Shown here one piece after another: positions 1 through 7,427 of a stretch of DNA of 15,270 nucleotides. This stretch comes from Dethiosulfatibacter sp. (GTDB lineage: Bacteria > Bacillota_A > Clostridia > Tissierellales > Dethiosulfatibacteraceae), in the NCBI GenBank assembly GCA_019084435.1, contig JAHRFV010000001.1, positions 1 to 15,270 on the forward strand, given 5' to 3'. The notes below the pieces were generated by a model. That model worked only from the letters and a program-made list of their open reading frames with translations, was not told the DNA's origin and did not search any database. How positions within the stretch are numbered: the stretch's first letter is position 1; every line of letters begins with the position of its first letter. A program made the position numbers and the translations under genes.

Positions 1-143
1 CCGGACTTCTCTCAATGATCGTGGCACCTGTGGTAACGATTCTCCTAAGTGTTTTTAAGCTAACAACAATCGACCCTTTATACATAGGTATGGGTATCAG
101 TACATTGATTATAGCAGGATACTATTTCACCAATAAAAAATGA
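1..143 (+). CDS. C-terminal fragment of an unidentified integral membrane protein
   Basis: An open frame enters from the left edge, in frame from base 3, and ends at TGA 141-143, giving about 46 residues. The fragment is strongly hydrophobic, with two likely membrane segments (around MIVAPVVTILLSVF and IGMGISTLIIAGYYF) and a short basic tail ending TNKK. That is typical of the last helices of a transporter or other polytopic membrane protein. No family motif is visible, so the function is not assigned. A hairpin terminator follows 27 bp after the stop, which fits the end of a transcription unit. Confidence 0.6.
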   Translation, partial: GLLSMIVAPVVTILLSVFKLTTIDPLYIGMGISTLIIAGYYFTNKK

Positions 144-170
144 TTTCCCCCCTGTTGACAATAGATAAAA

Positions 171-205
171 ACGTCCTTTGATGAGAATCAAGGGATGTTT
201 TTATT
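171..205 (+). terminator. Rho-independent terminator after the upstream membrane protein gene
   Basis: The left arm ACGTCCTTTGAT (171-182) and right arm ATCAAGGGATGT (187-198) form a 12-bp stem with two G-U pairs and a GAGA tetraloop. A T-rich run (TTTTATTTC) follows. It separates the upstream gene from the lipoprotein/ABC operon. Confidence 0.85.
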
Positions 206-279
206 TCACTTACTACAAATGTGCAAAAAGTCATGGTATGAAATGACCTATGGTAGATAGTATTATTCCAGTGAAACCA

Positions 280-285
280 TATAAT
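280..285 (+). promoter_or_regulatory. Candidate -10 element of the lipoprotein/ABC operon
   Basis: A perfect TATAAT at 280-285 lies 21 bp upstream of the ribosome site of the lipoprotein gene. I see no convincing -35 hexamer at 16-18 bp, so the promoter may need an activator or may be weak. The motif TATGGT occurs at 249-254, the related ATGGTA at 233-238, and the inverted ACCATA at 276-281 touches the -10. These repeats could be protein-binding half-sites. Confidence 0.45.
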
Positions 286-320
286 GTGACTATAGAATAT
301 CAATTGGAGAGGTGTTTATT

Positions 321-1280
321 ATGAAAAACAAACGAACAATGAAATTACTGGTTATAGTATTGATACTGATGATGCTGTTATCAGGATGTAGCACTAATGC
401 GTTAATGGATTACAATAATGCAGTTCAGAAAACAGAGAATATCACAAGAGGAAAAATGAGTTTATCCATTAAGGTCGATAATAGCTTTAACACTGTTGGG
501 TTAACTGAAGAGGCAATCAATAATCTGAAAAATTTTGAGAAAATCGAAATGTCTTTGCTTTCACGTTTCGATAACAATCAAGCGAAGTCAATAAACGATG
601 TCTATCTAAATCTAACAGGAATGGGCATAGATTCTATGATCTATTCAATGGAAGATTATGCATACATCAAAATACCTATGGTCAACGAGTATATTGAAAT
701 TGATCTTAATGACTTGGAAATGGCACCAGCAATAGACACAACAGGAACCGAAAGTCTGGTTAGAAGGGTTATAAAGGAATGGACAGAACTACTGGAAACG
801 GAGAATGTTGTTAAGGGTGAAAAATCAATCATGACAACTGAAGACGGGGAAGTTAAAGTTACGAGATTCACTGTCAAACCTACAGAGGATCAGTTGAGGT
901 TATTTATTAAGAAAATAATTGCAATTGCAAGATCTGAAAAAGACGCATTGGAGAAGTTCATTCAGTTTGCAAATACCGACGGGGGTTTAGATTTCGATGC
1001 ATTGGTAGATGTTGTGGAGCAAGACATTGAAGAAATGGAAAAAATTACATTCAATAGCATAGCATTCATCGATATTGATGGCTATATAGTTAACGAATCC
1101 ATAGAAATACATTTTGAGAACTATGATTCTAAACCAGGCCAAGTGAATAAAAGAACGGTTGTTATCAGCCAGGAAAACTGGGATAATGAAATGGAACAAA
1201 ATATTGCTATACCAGATTTCGCACCCGAAGACCTGATTGATATGAATGAGGCTGAAGGTTTGTTCAATGATTTCCGTTAA
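321..1280 (+). CDS. Putative lipoprotein encoded with an ABC exporter
   Basis: The product is 319 residues from ATG 321. A GTG at 312 is also in frame, but it overlaps the Shine-Dalgarno GGAGAGG (306-312), so ATG 321 with 8-nt spacing is preferred. The N-terminus has a basic start, a hydrophobic stretch and a lipobox LLSGC with Cys23 as the lipidated residue. This indicates export by Sec and anchoring on the outer face of the membrane. The remainder is soluble and acidic, with alternating strand-like stretches that recall LolA/LppX-like lipoprotein folds, but I recognise no specific family. The stop is 24 nt before the ATPase start, so it is the first gene of the ABC operon. It may act as an accessory or substrate-handling subunit of that exporter; this is inferred from position only. 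Confidence 0.8.
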   Translation: MKNKRTMKLLVIVLILMMLLSGCSTNALMDYNNAVQKTENITRGKMSLSIKVDNSFNTVGLTEEAINNLKNFEKIEMSLLSRFDNNQAKSINDVYLNLTGMGIDSMIYSMEDYAYIKIPMVNEYIEIDLNDLEMAPAIDTTGTESLVRRVIKEWTELLETENVVKGEKSIMTTEDGEVKVTRFTVKPTEDQLRLFIKKIIAIARSEKDALEKFIQFANTDGGLDFDALVDVVEQDIEEMEKITFNSIAFIDIDGYIVNESIEIHFENYDSKPGQVNKRTVVISQENWDNEMEQNIAIPDFAPEDLIDMNEAEGLFNDFR

Positions 1281-1304
1281 ATGTGTTTAGAGGGAGAGAT
1301 AGAA

Positions 1305-2234
1305 ATGTTGGAGATAAATAACCTTTATAAGCATTTTAATAAGACTAAAGCTGTGGATGGAATTTCATTTAAATTGGAGAAGGGTGAAATACTGGGACTA
1401 CTTGGCCCTAATGGTGCAGGCAAATCGACGACCATCTCTATGATTGCGACTCTGATCAGGCCTGATGAAGGAACTATCCTGTACAAAGGCGAGGATATCG
1501 TTAAAAAACCGAAGAGCATTCAATCCAATCTGGGATTTGTTCCTCAGGAGATTGCCCTTTACCCATCACTTACGGGGATAGATAATTTGAAATTCTGGGG
1601 GAAAACTTACGGACTGAAAGGAAAGGAACTGAGTACCAGAATAGAAGAAGTTTCTGAGATTATTGGCATAAGCGATAGATTAAAAGACAGAGTGGATAAG
1701 TATTCCGGTGGTATGAAAAGAAGGCTCAACATCGGTTCGGCACTATTGCATAATCCGGAGCTCATTATTCTTGACGAGCCAACAGTGGGAATAGACCCTC
1801 AATCAAGAAACCATATACTGGATGCGGTTAAGAAAATCAATCAGATGGGTTCAACCATTATCTACACCAGTCATTATATGGAAGAGGTAGAATATCTGTG
1901 TACCAGAACCTGCATTATGGATCAAGGCAGAATTATAGCCTCTGGTACCAAGGATGAACTTATTAGCAGTATCGATGCAGATGAACAGATAGAGCTGATT
2001 GTGGAAAATATCAATGAGACTATTTTAAACGAAATAAAGCGATTCAAGTTTGTTGAAAACTTAATTGTTGATAAAGATAGGATAACTTTCAAAAGAAAAG
2101 GTCACAATGGAAGCTATGGTGAAATATTGGATATAATATCTAGAAATGGCGGAAAACTTCAATCTATGGATATCAAGAAGCCAGATCTGGAATTTGTATT
2201 TCTTTATCTAACCGGCAAAGCCTTAAGGGATTGA
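1305..2234 (+). CDS. ABC transporter ATP-binding protein (drug/antibiotic exporter type)
   Basis: The product is 309 residues from ATG 1305. An in-frame ATG at 1281 exists, but the ribosome site AGGGAGAG (about 1291-1298) sits correctly for ATG 1305. All nucleotide-binding motifs are intact: Walker A GPNGAGKST (34-42), Q-loop Gln81, signature YSGGMKRR (133-140), Walker B LIILDEPTVGIDP with Asp157/Glu158, and H-loop His190. A C-terminal extension of about 90 residues after the ATPase core is typical of DrrA/CcmA-like subunits of ABC-2 exporters. It energises export by dimerising on the cytoplasmic face of the two permeases encoded directly downstream. The gap to the first permease is 10 nt. 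The ATPase + permease + permease order resembles B. subtilis LnrLMN (linearmycin resistance), but the substrate cannot be read from sequence. Confidence 0.95.
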   Translation: MLEINNLYKHFNKTKAVDGISFKLEKGEILGLLGPNGAGKSTTISMIATLIRPDEGTILYKGEDIVKKPKSIQSNLGFVPQEIALYPSLTGIDNLKFWGKTYGLKGKELSTRIEEVSEIIGISDRLKDRVDKYSGGMKRRLNIGSALLHNPELIILDEPTVGIDPQSRNHILDAVKKINQMGSTIIYTSHYMEEVEYLCTRTCIMDQGRIIASGTKDELISSIDADEQIELIVENINETILNEIKRFKFVENLIVDKDRITFKRKGHNGSYGEILDIISRNGGKLQSMDIKKPDLEFVFLYLTGKALRD

Positions 2235-2244
2235 GGTACTTAAT

Positions 2245-3591
2245 ATGATAAATATTATTTTGAAAGATCTGAAGCTTATGCTATCAGACAAGAAAGAACT
2301 CGCTGCCATTATTCTGATGCCTATCATACTGACCACAATATTGAGTTTCGCACTATCTGGTTCATTTCAAGATGCAGGATCTCAGTGGACAATCGACATC
2401 GCTATAGTCAAAAACTATGATCTGGAACAGGATCAGGAATCATTCAGAAATTTTGCTGATTCAATGGAAGAAAGATTCAATATAGAGATGGATTTCGGGA
2501 ACAATCAAGATGCATTGTTTGCTGAATTCAACCCGGAAAAGATTTTCTTTGAAGATTTCCTGGGAAATAGCGAGATGAAAAAAATAATGCGATATACTAT
2601 TTGCACAGAGGATGAAGCCTACGCACTGCTTGAAAATAAAAGTGTCAGCAGTATCGTAATCTTACCAGAACAGTATGTATACAATGCATATGTCAATACA
2701 TTCACTACTTTCAGAAACAACGTAGCTATCACTGTGATTTCACATCCGGACATGAGTTACAGAAGGCAGATTACTGAAGAAATAGTTTCAAGCTTTAACA
2801 ACATTATGTCTTCTATCACCATATCCAAGAATGTTTACTTTGAAAAAGCTGCGGAGTTTATGCCTCTTAATGAAGTCGTTATTGGTCTGGAAAGTTTTAT
2901 CAATGCTATCGGAACAGAGCCTGCTGGCGTAAATATCGACATCAGAGAAATCAATGAAATGAATTTCATCGACTCGTTTACCTACTATTCTGTAGCGATG
3001 ATGTCTTTGTTTATATTATTCTCAGCCGGGTATGGTGGAAAATTCATACTCAATGAAAGAATAGACAATACATATTATAGATTGATGGCAACAGGAGTTG
3101 GCAGGCGTCAGATAATCACAGGTAAATTCTTTATGATGTTTCTAATGGCCTTGATTCAATCGATTGTATTAGTGATATACTCGAAGTTTGCATTTGGTAT
3201 TGGTTGGACAAACATACCTCTGATTATATTGATTATGATACTATCCTGTGTGGCAGTGGCTTCGATTGGTGTATTTATTATCGCACTTACTATCAGATCA
3301 AATTCATACAAGGCAAGTGATGCTTTTTCAAACGCATTAGTTCAGATATTGGGATTTGTAGGGGGCAGTTATCTGCCGCTGCAAATGTTGCCAAGTGTAG
3401 TTAGAAATTTCGGAGTGTTAACACCAAATGGAGCAACTCTGCAGACCTATATCAAAATTCTTGAAGGGTATGGCATAAACGAAATACTACCTGGCCTGAT
3501 GATAATTGTTGCAAATATTTCTGTTATGCTTCTGTTGTCTGGAATTCTTTTGAAAGGAGGAAGCAAAGATGATCAACCAACTGTTGCTTAG
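2245..3591 (+). CDS. ABC-2 type exporter permease, first subunit
   Basis: The product is 448 residues from ATG 2245, with GAGG at 2233-2236 as ribosome site overlapping the end of the ATPase gene. Topology is that of ABC-2 permeases with a large outer domain: one membrane helix at about 19-38, a hydrophilic extracellular domain of about 200 residues (40-240), then five helices at about 243-264, 293-315, 324-349, 361-382 and 414-437. The cytoplasmic stretch around 270-292 is basic (MATGVGRRQIITGKF), as expected for the coupling region that meets the ATPase. It overlaps the second permease gene by 23 nt, implying translational coupling and a heterodimeric channel. It is longer than its partner mainly through the outer domain. 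Substrate unknown; drug, lipid or peptide export is the family's usual role. Confidence 0.88.
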   Translation: MINIILKDLKLMLSDKKELAAIILMPIILTTILSFALSGSFQDAGSQWTIDIAIVKNYDLEQDQESFRNFADSMEERFNIEMDFGNNQDALFAEFNPEKIFFEDFLGNSEMKKIMRYTICTEDEAYALLENKSVSSIVILPEQYVYNAYVNTFTTFRNNVAITVISHPDMSYRRQITEEIVSSFNNIMSSITISKNVYFEKAAEFMPLNEVVIGLESFINAIGTEPAGVNIDIREINEMNFIDSFTYYSVAMMSLFILFSAGYGGKFILNERIDNTYYRLMATGVGRRQIITGKFFMMFLMALIQSIVLVIYSKFAFGIGWTNIPLIILIMILSCVAVASIGVFIIALTIRSNSYKASDAFSNALVQILGFVGGSYLPLQMLPSVVRNFGVLTPNGATLQTYIKILEGYGINEILPGLMIIVANISVMLLLSGILLKGGSKDDQPTVA

Positions 3592-4750
3592 ATTTAAGCT
3601 TTTAAAGGACGATAAAATACTGATTGTGGTTATGACATTGATGGCTCTCGGATTGACTCTTGTGTTCAGTTCCGCCATGTCTGGGAACTACAAACCTGAA
3701 GTTATGTTGATTGACCTTGACAACACAGCGGCATCGAGGGAATTTGTCAATGAGCTGAAACTTAGTAGATTGCTCAGGTACACGGAAACAGATGAGACAA
3801 ATGCTATAAAGAATATCGAGACGGGTATGTCAATTGGTGGGCTTGTAATAGATCAAGGTTTTTCAAACTTGTTGATAGATGGAGAAGAAATTAATATTAG
3901 CATTCTGAGATCAAAGGATTCACTTGAACTGATTCAACTGCAAAGTGATGTCCAAACAACAGCATTTAAGTTTATGTCTAAGTTCAAGACAGCGGACATA
4001 ACAGTCGAAATCATCAAAGGTGAAGGCCACGAGGTGTTAGAAGATGTGCTTTTTGAAGAAACATATGATCTCTCAAATTACTATTGGCGATACAGAAACC
4101 CATTTAGTATGAACAGCCAGGTTTTGGATGCACAGAAAGACTGGGCTTACAATCCGATGATCCATTATTTGATAGGATTTACGCTTTTCTTTTCAACATT
4201 TACCATTGTTTTTGTGGGATCAGATATCTTGAAAGAAAAGCAACAAAAGACATGGCAAAGAAAGCTAGTGTCACCTGTCAGTAATAAAATTATCATAAGC
4301 AGCTTGTTGATTGTGACTTTCATCGTAGGAATGATACAGGTTGGAATCATCGTGTTGATAGGTAATTACTTTCTTGATATCAATTGGGGGATGAATATAG
4401 GCCTTATGTTGATTGTGTTCGCAGCCTTTGTCTATACCTTTACTGCAATCGGTCTTGTCGTTGCAGGACTTGCAAGAACAGTCGAACAGCTTGGTGCAAT
4501 AGTTCCGATTATATTGGTATCTTCTGCAATGCTGGGAGGAACCATGTGGCCGCTTGAAATCATTCAGTCGAAAATCCTTCTGACATTGGCAAATTTCATG
4601 CCACACAAATGGGCGATGCAGATTATATCACAAACATCAGCCTACGGACTAAATGTGCATAGCTTTATTACATCAGTGTTTGTGTTGATAGCTATGGGAA
4701 CGGTGTACCTAATAATTGGAATAAAACTTTCAAAGAGACATGTGTATTGA
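3569..4750 (+). CDS. ABC-2 type exporter permease, second subunit
   Basis: The product is 393 residues from ATG 3569, with a strong ribosome site AAAGGAGG (3553-3560) inside the end of the preceding permease gene. The plan matches the first permease: helix at about 17-36, extracellular domain (about 37-196), then helices at about 197-218, 241-265, 275-300, 309-327 and 366-386. A basic loop (KEKQQKTWQRKLVSP, about 222-236) between helices 2 and 3 matches the usual ATPase-coupling position of ABC-2 permeases. A polar segment before the C-terminal helix contains the motif GGTMWPLE, typical of the family. It is presumed to pair with the upstream permease and be driven by the ATPase encoded at 1305-2234. 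No clear terminator hairpin follows before the next promoter at 4800. Confidence 0.88.
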   Translation: MINQLLLRFKLLKDDKILIVVMTLMALGLTLVFSSAMSGNYKPEVMLIDLDNTAASREFVNELKLSRLLRYTETDETNAIKNIETGMSIGGLVIDQGFSNLLIDGEEINISILRSKDSLELIQLQSDVQTTAFKFMSKFKTADITVEIIKGEGHEVLEDVLFEETYDLSNYYWRYRNPFSMNSQVLDAQKDWAYNPMIHYLIGFTLFFSTFTIVFVGSDILKEKQQKTWQRKLVSPVSNKIIISSLLIVTFIVGMIQVGIIVLIGNYFLDINWGMNIGLMLIVFAAFVYTFTAIGLVVAGLARTVEQLGAIVPIILVSSAMLGGTMWPLEIIQSKILLTLANFMPHKWAMQIISQTSAYGLNVHSFITSVFVLIAMGTVYLIIGIKLSKRHVY

Positions 4751-4799
4751 TTGGTTAAAAAATAAGTCAAAAAATTCTATTGATACTATGCTTTTTTAC

Positions 4800-4828
4800 T
4801 TGACATTCGAACACAAAAGTTTTAGAAT
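4800..4828 (+). promoter_or_regulatory. Sigma-70-type promoter of the SAM riboswitch/aspartokinase unit
   Basis: A perfect -35 TTGACA (4800-4805) is followed after exactly 17 bp by -10 TAGAAT (4823-4828). Transcription would begin near 4835, shortly before the riboswitch P1 helix at 4848. Confidence 0.8.
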
Positions 4829-4847
4829 GTATTAAAATTGAATACAT

Positions 4848-4941
4848 CTTATCAAGAGAGATAGAGGGACAGGCCCTGTGAAATCTCAGCAACCTGCGAA
4901 AGCAAGGTGCTAAATCCTGCAGATTATATCTGAAAGATAAG
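4848..4941 (+). ncRNA. SAM-I (S-box) riboswitch aptamer
   Basis: The segment carries the S-box core in order: P1 strand CTTATC (4848-4853), AGAG, a GAGGGAC-GGCCC helix, the conserved GAAATCTCAGCAACC, a short P3 hairpin closed by AAGGTGCTAAATCC, a CAGA/CTG P4 hairpin, and the closing P1 strand GATAAG (4936-4941). These are hallmark features of the S-adenosylmethionine-binding riboswitch. It lies in the leader of the aspartate kinase gene, so the gene's expression should drop when SAM is plentiful. That is sensible for the shared entry step to methionine synthesis. Confidence 0.96.
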
Positions 4942-4981
4942 TTTTTAGTGACTTTAAACTTCTCTTTCGAGAAGTTTTTTT
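4939..4981 (+). terminator. Riboswitch expression platform: antiterminator and intrinsic terminator
   Basis: The terminator stem is AAACTTCTC (4956-4964) with GAGAAGTTT (4969-4977), a TTTC loop, and seven T's (4975-4981). An alternative helix pairs AAGTTT (4939-4944) with AAACTT (4956-4961). It uses the last bases of the P1 3' strand and the left arm of the terminator. With SAM bound, P1 forms, the antiterminator is lost and the terminator folds (OFF switch). Without SAM the antiterminator allows readthrough into the aspartokinase gene. Confidence 0.88.
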
Positions 4982-5012
4982 GTTGATCAAAACATAATTA
5001 TGGAGGCATCAT

Positions 5013-5984
5013 ATGGCTTTAGCAGTATTAAAATTTGGTGGAACATCGTTATCTACACAAGAAAAGAGAGAATACGTCTATGACAAAATTATCAGTTACA
5101 AAAAAAGATACGAAGATTTGATTATTGTCGTATCAGCTCAGGGCAGAGAGGGAGACCCTTATGCCACAGATACGCTTATCAATCTGATTGAGAGCCAATC
5201 TAGGGAATCTAATAAAAGGGAAATTGATATGATTTATTCTTGTGGTGAGATCATTACCGCCTCTATCGTAGCGTCGGGATTATGCGAAAAAGGCTATCCT
5301 TCAATCAGCATGACTGGATGGCAGGCTGGTATAATGACAGACTCCAACCATTTTGACGCTAATATATTAAATATCAACACTAAAACTATCAGGAAACATC
5401 TAAGCTCAGGAAAGGTCATTGTAGTTGCCGGCTCTCAAGGGTTGACGCTCAATGGTGATATCACCACTCTAGGGAGAGGTGGAAGTGATACAACAGCTGT
5501 CTCGTTGGGAAGTGTTTTAAAAGCAGAATCTACAATTATTTATACTGATGTTGAAGGAATCATGACTGCTGATCCAAAATTGATTGATACAGCAATAGTC
5601 ATTAAAAATGCTGATTTTCAATTTTGTAACGCATATTCTGAATATGGTGCAAAGGTTATTCACAATAAAGCGACCAGAATAGCACATAGAATGAAATGCA
5701 ACAATCTATATATCAGATCCACATTCCTGGACAGCCAGGGCACGAAAATCACAAATCACAAAGAAAAAGTTTTTGGGGTAGCTTGTGATGTCAATTCGAG
5801 AGATGTTGTTATTGTTCATAACCATCCTGTTAAATCCTATGAGCATAAGATAGCATCAATCATAAAAAGGCATGAAGCGGTTGATATAAGAATGTTGAAA
5901 AATTTGGTCCGATTCAATTTGCCTGAGGAAAACTTCACCTTCTCCGTGAAAGAAATACATAATGAGATTTTGGTAGACTTTTGA
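5013..5984 (+). CDS. Aspartate kinase, short form with reduced regulatory domain
   Basis: The product is 323 residues from ATG 5013, ribosome site GGAGG (5002-5006). It phosphorylates aspartate to aspartyl-phosphate, the first step toward lysine, threonine and methionine. The amino-acid kinase domain is complete: KFGGTS (7-12) at the N-terminus, VSAQGREGDPYATDTL (40-55) as in the DapG/LysC group, CGE (78-80), LGRGGSDTTA (153-162) and the YTDVEGIMTADP segment (177-188). The part after about residue 250 is only about 73 residues and looks like a single ACT-like unit (VFGVACDVNSRDVVIV...). Usual bacterial monofunctional aspartokinases have about 400 residues with two ACT units, so allosteric control by lysine or threonine may be reduced or absent. 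Regulation appears to be transcriptional through the SAM riboswitch. The next gene is convergent, so this is a single-gene unit. Confidence 0.9.
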   Translation: MALAVLKFGGTSLSTQEKREYVYDKIISYKKRYEDLIIVVSAQGREGDPYATDTLINLIESQSRESNKREIDMIYSCGEIITASIVASGLCEKGYPSISMTGWQAGIMTDSNHFDANILNINTKTIRKHLSSGKVIVVAGSQGLTLNGDITTLGRGGSDTTAVSLGSVLKAESTIIYTDVEGIMTADPKLIDTAIVIKNADFQFCNAYSEYGAKVIHNKATRIAHRMKCNNLYIRSTFLDSQGTKITNHKEKVFGVACDVNSRDVVIVHNHPVKSYEHKIASIIKRHEAVDIRMLKNLVRFNLPEENFTFSVKEIHNEILVDF

Positions 5985-6016
5985 AAAACGCCCACTCCAT
6001 TAATGGAGTGGGCGTT
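5985..6016 (-). terminator. Intrinsic terminator of the fabT-degV operon
   Basis: A perfect 14-bp inverted repeat, AACGCCCACTCCAT (5987-6000) and ATGGAGTGGGCGTT (6003-6016), lies between two convergent genes. The T-run follows the stem only on the minus strand (read as GGGCGTTTTTCAAA there). On the plus strand the stem is followed by GAAAATAT. It is therefore a proper intrinsic terminator for degV, and at best a weak or partial one for the aspartokinase gene. Confidence 0.88.
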
Positions 6017-6031
6017 GAAAATATAACCGGG

Positions 6032-6877
6032 TTAGTCGATTGCGCAAAACATGATACCGCCACATCCAGGACCGGAATGGGTACCGACGACACTGCCGAT
6101 TTGCGCTTGAATTACTTCCTTTACTTTAAAGTTTTCGAGTAGTGTGTTTTTTATTCTGTCTCCGAATTCAAAATCATTTGAATTGACGACAAAAACGGTT
6201 TTATTAGACAAATCATATCCGCCTTCTTTGATCCAATCCATGATCCATTTGACGGCCTTAGTTTTTCCTCTTGCTTTATGTATCGTTTCGACCACACCGT
6301 CCTCAATCTTTATAATTGGCTTAAGATTTAAAAGACTCCCTGCAGCACCCTGTGTTTTGGACAATCTGCCACCTTTTACCAAATACTTAAGCGTATCAAT
6401 CATGATAACGGATTTCATATTTTCAGACATTAATTGAATCCTTTTCATTATATCTTCCACAGAAGCACCGGTTTGAATCATTTTGGAAGCCTCCATCAGC
6501 ATCAGACCAGTCATGGCATTCACGCCTCTAGAGTCAAAGACATGAATCTTGTTAGATCCAATAGTATCTTTGGCTATTGTGGCTGCAGAAAATGTTCCGC
6601 TTAGCTCTTTAGCAAGAAAAATGCCTAATACCTCATGCCCATCATCAAGCAATTTCTGGAAAACCTCTACAAATTCACCTGGGTTTACCTGAGAGGTTGT
6701 GGGCAGTTCTTTTGCCGTTACCAGCTTTTCATAGAACTCTTCAGGCTTGAGCTCAATACCATCTAGATAAGATCTTTCTGGAAAATTAACACTTAGGGGA
6801 ACAACCTTAACGCCTAGTTTATCGACCAGTTCCTTTGGTAAATCACTGGTGCTGTCAGTTACTAATTTTATTGACAT
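6032..6877 (-). CDS. DegV family fatty-acid-binding protein (FakB-like)
   Basis: The product is 281 residues from ATG at 6877, ribosome site GGAGGG on the minus strand (6883-6888 region). It has the DegV signature set: VTDSTSDLP (6-14), TTSQVNPGEF (60-69), SGTFSAA (93-99), DSRG (115-118), LKYLVKGGRLSK (163-174) and GTHSGPGCGG (265-274). DegV proteins of the FakB type bind a fatty acid and present it to the kinase FakA, which makes acyl-phosphate for phospholipid synthesis. Ser93 and the His of GTH are at the positions used to hold the carboxylate in characterised FakB proteins. It is the second gene of an operon, 29 nt after a FabT-like regulator gene, which strongly supports a fatty-acid role. 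No fakA is in the window. Confidence 0.93.
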   Translation of the reverse strand: MSIKLVTDSTSDLPKELVDKLGVKVVPLSVNFPERSYLDGIELKPEEFYEKLVTAKELPTTSQVNPGEFVEVFQKLLDDGHEVLGIFLAKELSGTFSAATIAKDTIGSNKIHVFDSRGVNAMTGLMLMEASKMIQTGASVEDIMKRIQLMSENMKSVIMIDTLKYLVKGGRLSKTQGAAGSLLNLKPIIKIEDGVVETIHKARGKTKAVKWIMDWIKEGGYDLSNKTVFVVNSNDFEFGDRIKNTLLENFKVKEVIQAQIGSVVGTHSGPGCGGIMFCAID

Positions 6878-6906
6878 AATAACCCTCCACTTAATTTTTG
6901 TTTGAT

Positions 6907-7353
6907 TTAGAATTTATATTTTTGTTTGAAATAACTATCGACATTAAATAGTGCTTTTATTAAAACCTCTTCTTGCTCAGGCTTCAGGTCAGTCAATGTA
7001 TGATCGACCATCTCCTGATGGAACAGTTCGTGTTCTGCGTACGCCTTTTCACCCTTTTCAGTTAAGGTTATTACGACCTGGCGCTTGTCTTCGGGTGATC
7101 GATATCGCTTTACATACCCTTTTTTGACAAGGTTGTCTATTCCTATAGTGAGGGTTCCAGAGGTTATTTTCAAATCCTTGGCAGTTTCAGACATAGTACG
7201 CTCAGTACGGCTGCCTATATTTTCTATAATATGAAACTCAGTCATGGTCAAGTCTTTAAAAGCATGTCTGCATAAATACTTCTCTTCGATTTTGAGGATG
7301 TCATTGAACAGCTTCACTAGGATTCTGTTTAGAGACTCACGGTTATTATTCAT
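6907..7353 (-). CDS. fabT: MarR family regulator, FabT-like (fatty-acid synthesis repressor)
   Basis: The product is 148 residues from ATG 7353, preceded by the ribosome site AGGTGG. A longer in-frame ATG at 7398 lies inside the -10 and operator of its own promoter, so it is rejected. The protein has the MarR layout: an N-terminal dimerisation helix (LNRILVKLFNDILKIEEKYL), a winged helix with recognition helix around ITSGTLTIGIDNLVKKGYV, and a wing with the Asp-Arg motif RSPEDKRQ. The N-terminal half (LTMTEFHIIENIG) resembles streptococcal FabT as I recall it. FabT represses fatty-acid biosynthesis genes with long-chain acyl-ACP as corepressor. Two FabT-type palindromes overlap its own promoter, and a FakB-like gene follows. 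The FabT assignment rests on this combination, and the targets outside this window are unknown. Confidence 0.82.
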   Translation of the reverse strand: MNNNRESLNRILVKLFNDILKIEEKYLCRHAFKDLTMTEFHIIENIGSRTERTMSETAKDLKITSGTLTIGIDNLVKKGYVKRYRSPEDKRQVVITLTEKGEKAYAEHELFHQEMVDHTLTDLKPEQEEVLIKALFNVDSYFKQKYKF

Positions 7354-7370
7354 CTTACCACCTAAAAATA

Positions 7371-7400
7371 CTTTGATAGTCAAAGCTTTGATATTCAAAG
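7371..7400 (-). promoter_or_regulatory. Tandem FabT-type operators
   Basis: Two 15-bp palindromes abut exactly: CTTTGATAGTCAAAG (7371-7385) and CTTTGATATTCAAAG (7386-7400). Both match the known FabT operator core TTTGA-N3-TCAAA. They cover the start-point region and touch the -10 of the fabT-degV promoter, so bound regulator would block initiation (autorepression). Confidence 0.88.
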
Positions 7401-7427
7401 TATATACATTTTGATTTTGGTTGTCAA
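7399..7427 (-). promoter_or_regulatory. Sigma-70-type promoter of the fabT-degV operon
   Basis: On the minus strand, -35 TTGACA (7427-7422) is followed by a 17-bp spacer and -10 TATACT (7404-7399). Initiation is expected near 7392, inside the operator pair. The leader before the ribosome site of fabT would be about 30 nt. Confidence 0.85.

Noticed and set aside
4271..4606. A 111-residue minus-strand open frame inside the second permease gene
   Set aside because: It lies wholly antisense to a clear ABC-2 permease and has His/Cys/Asn-rich low-information composition typical of a shadow frame.
4751..4799. A terminator after the ABC operon
   Set aside because: Only weak, bulged pairings are possible in this AT-rich stretch; no stem with a T-run could be drawn with confidence.
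7354..7398. A longer fabT start at ATG 7398
   Set aside because: It overlaps the -10 and operators, upstream of the likely transcript start; ATG 7353 has its own AGGTGG site.
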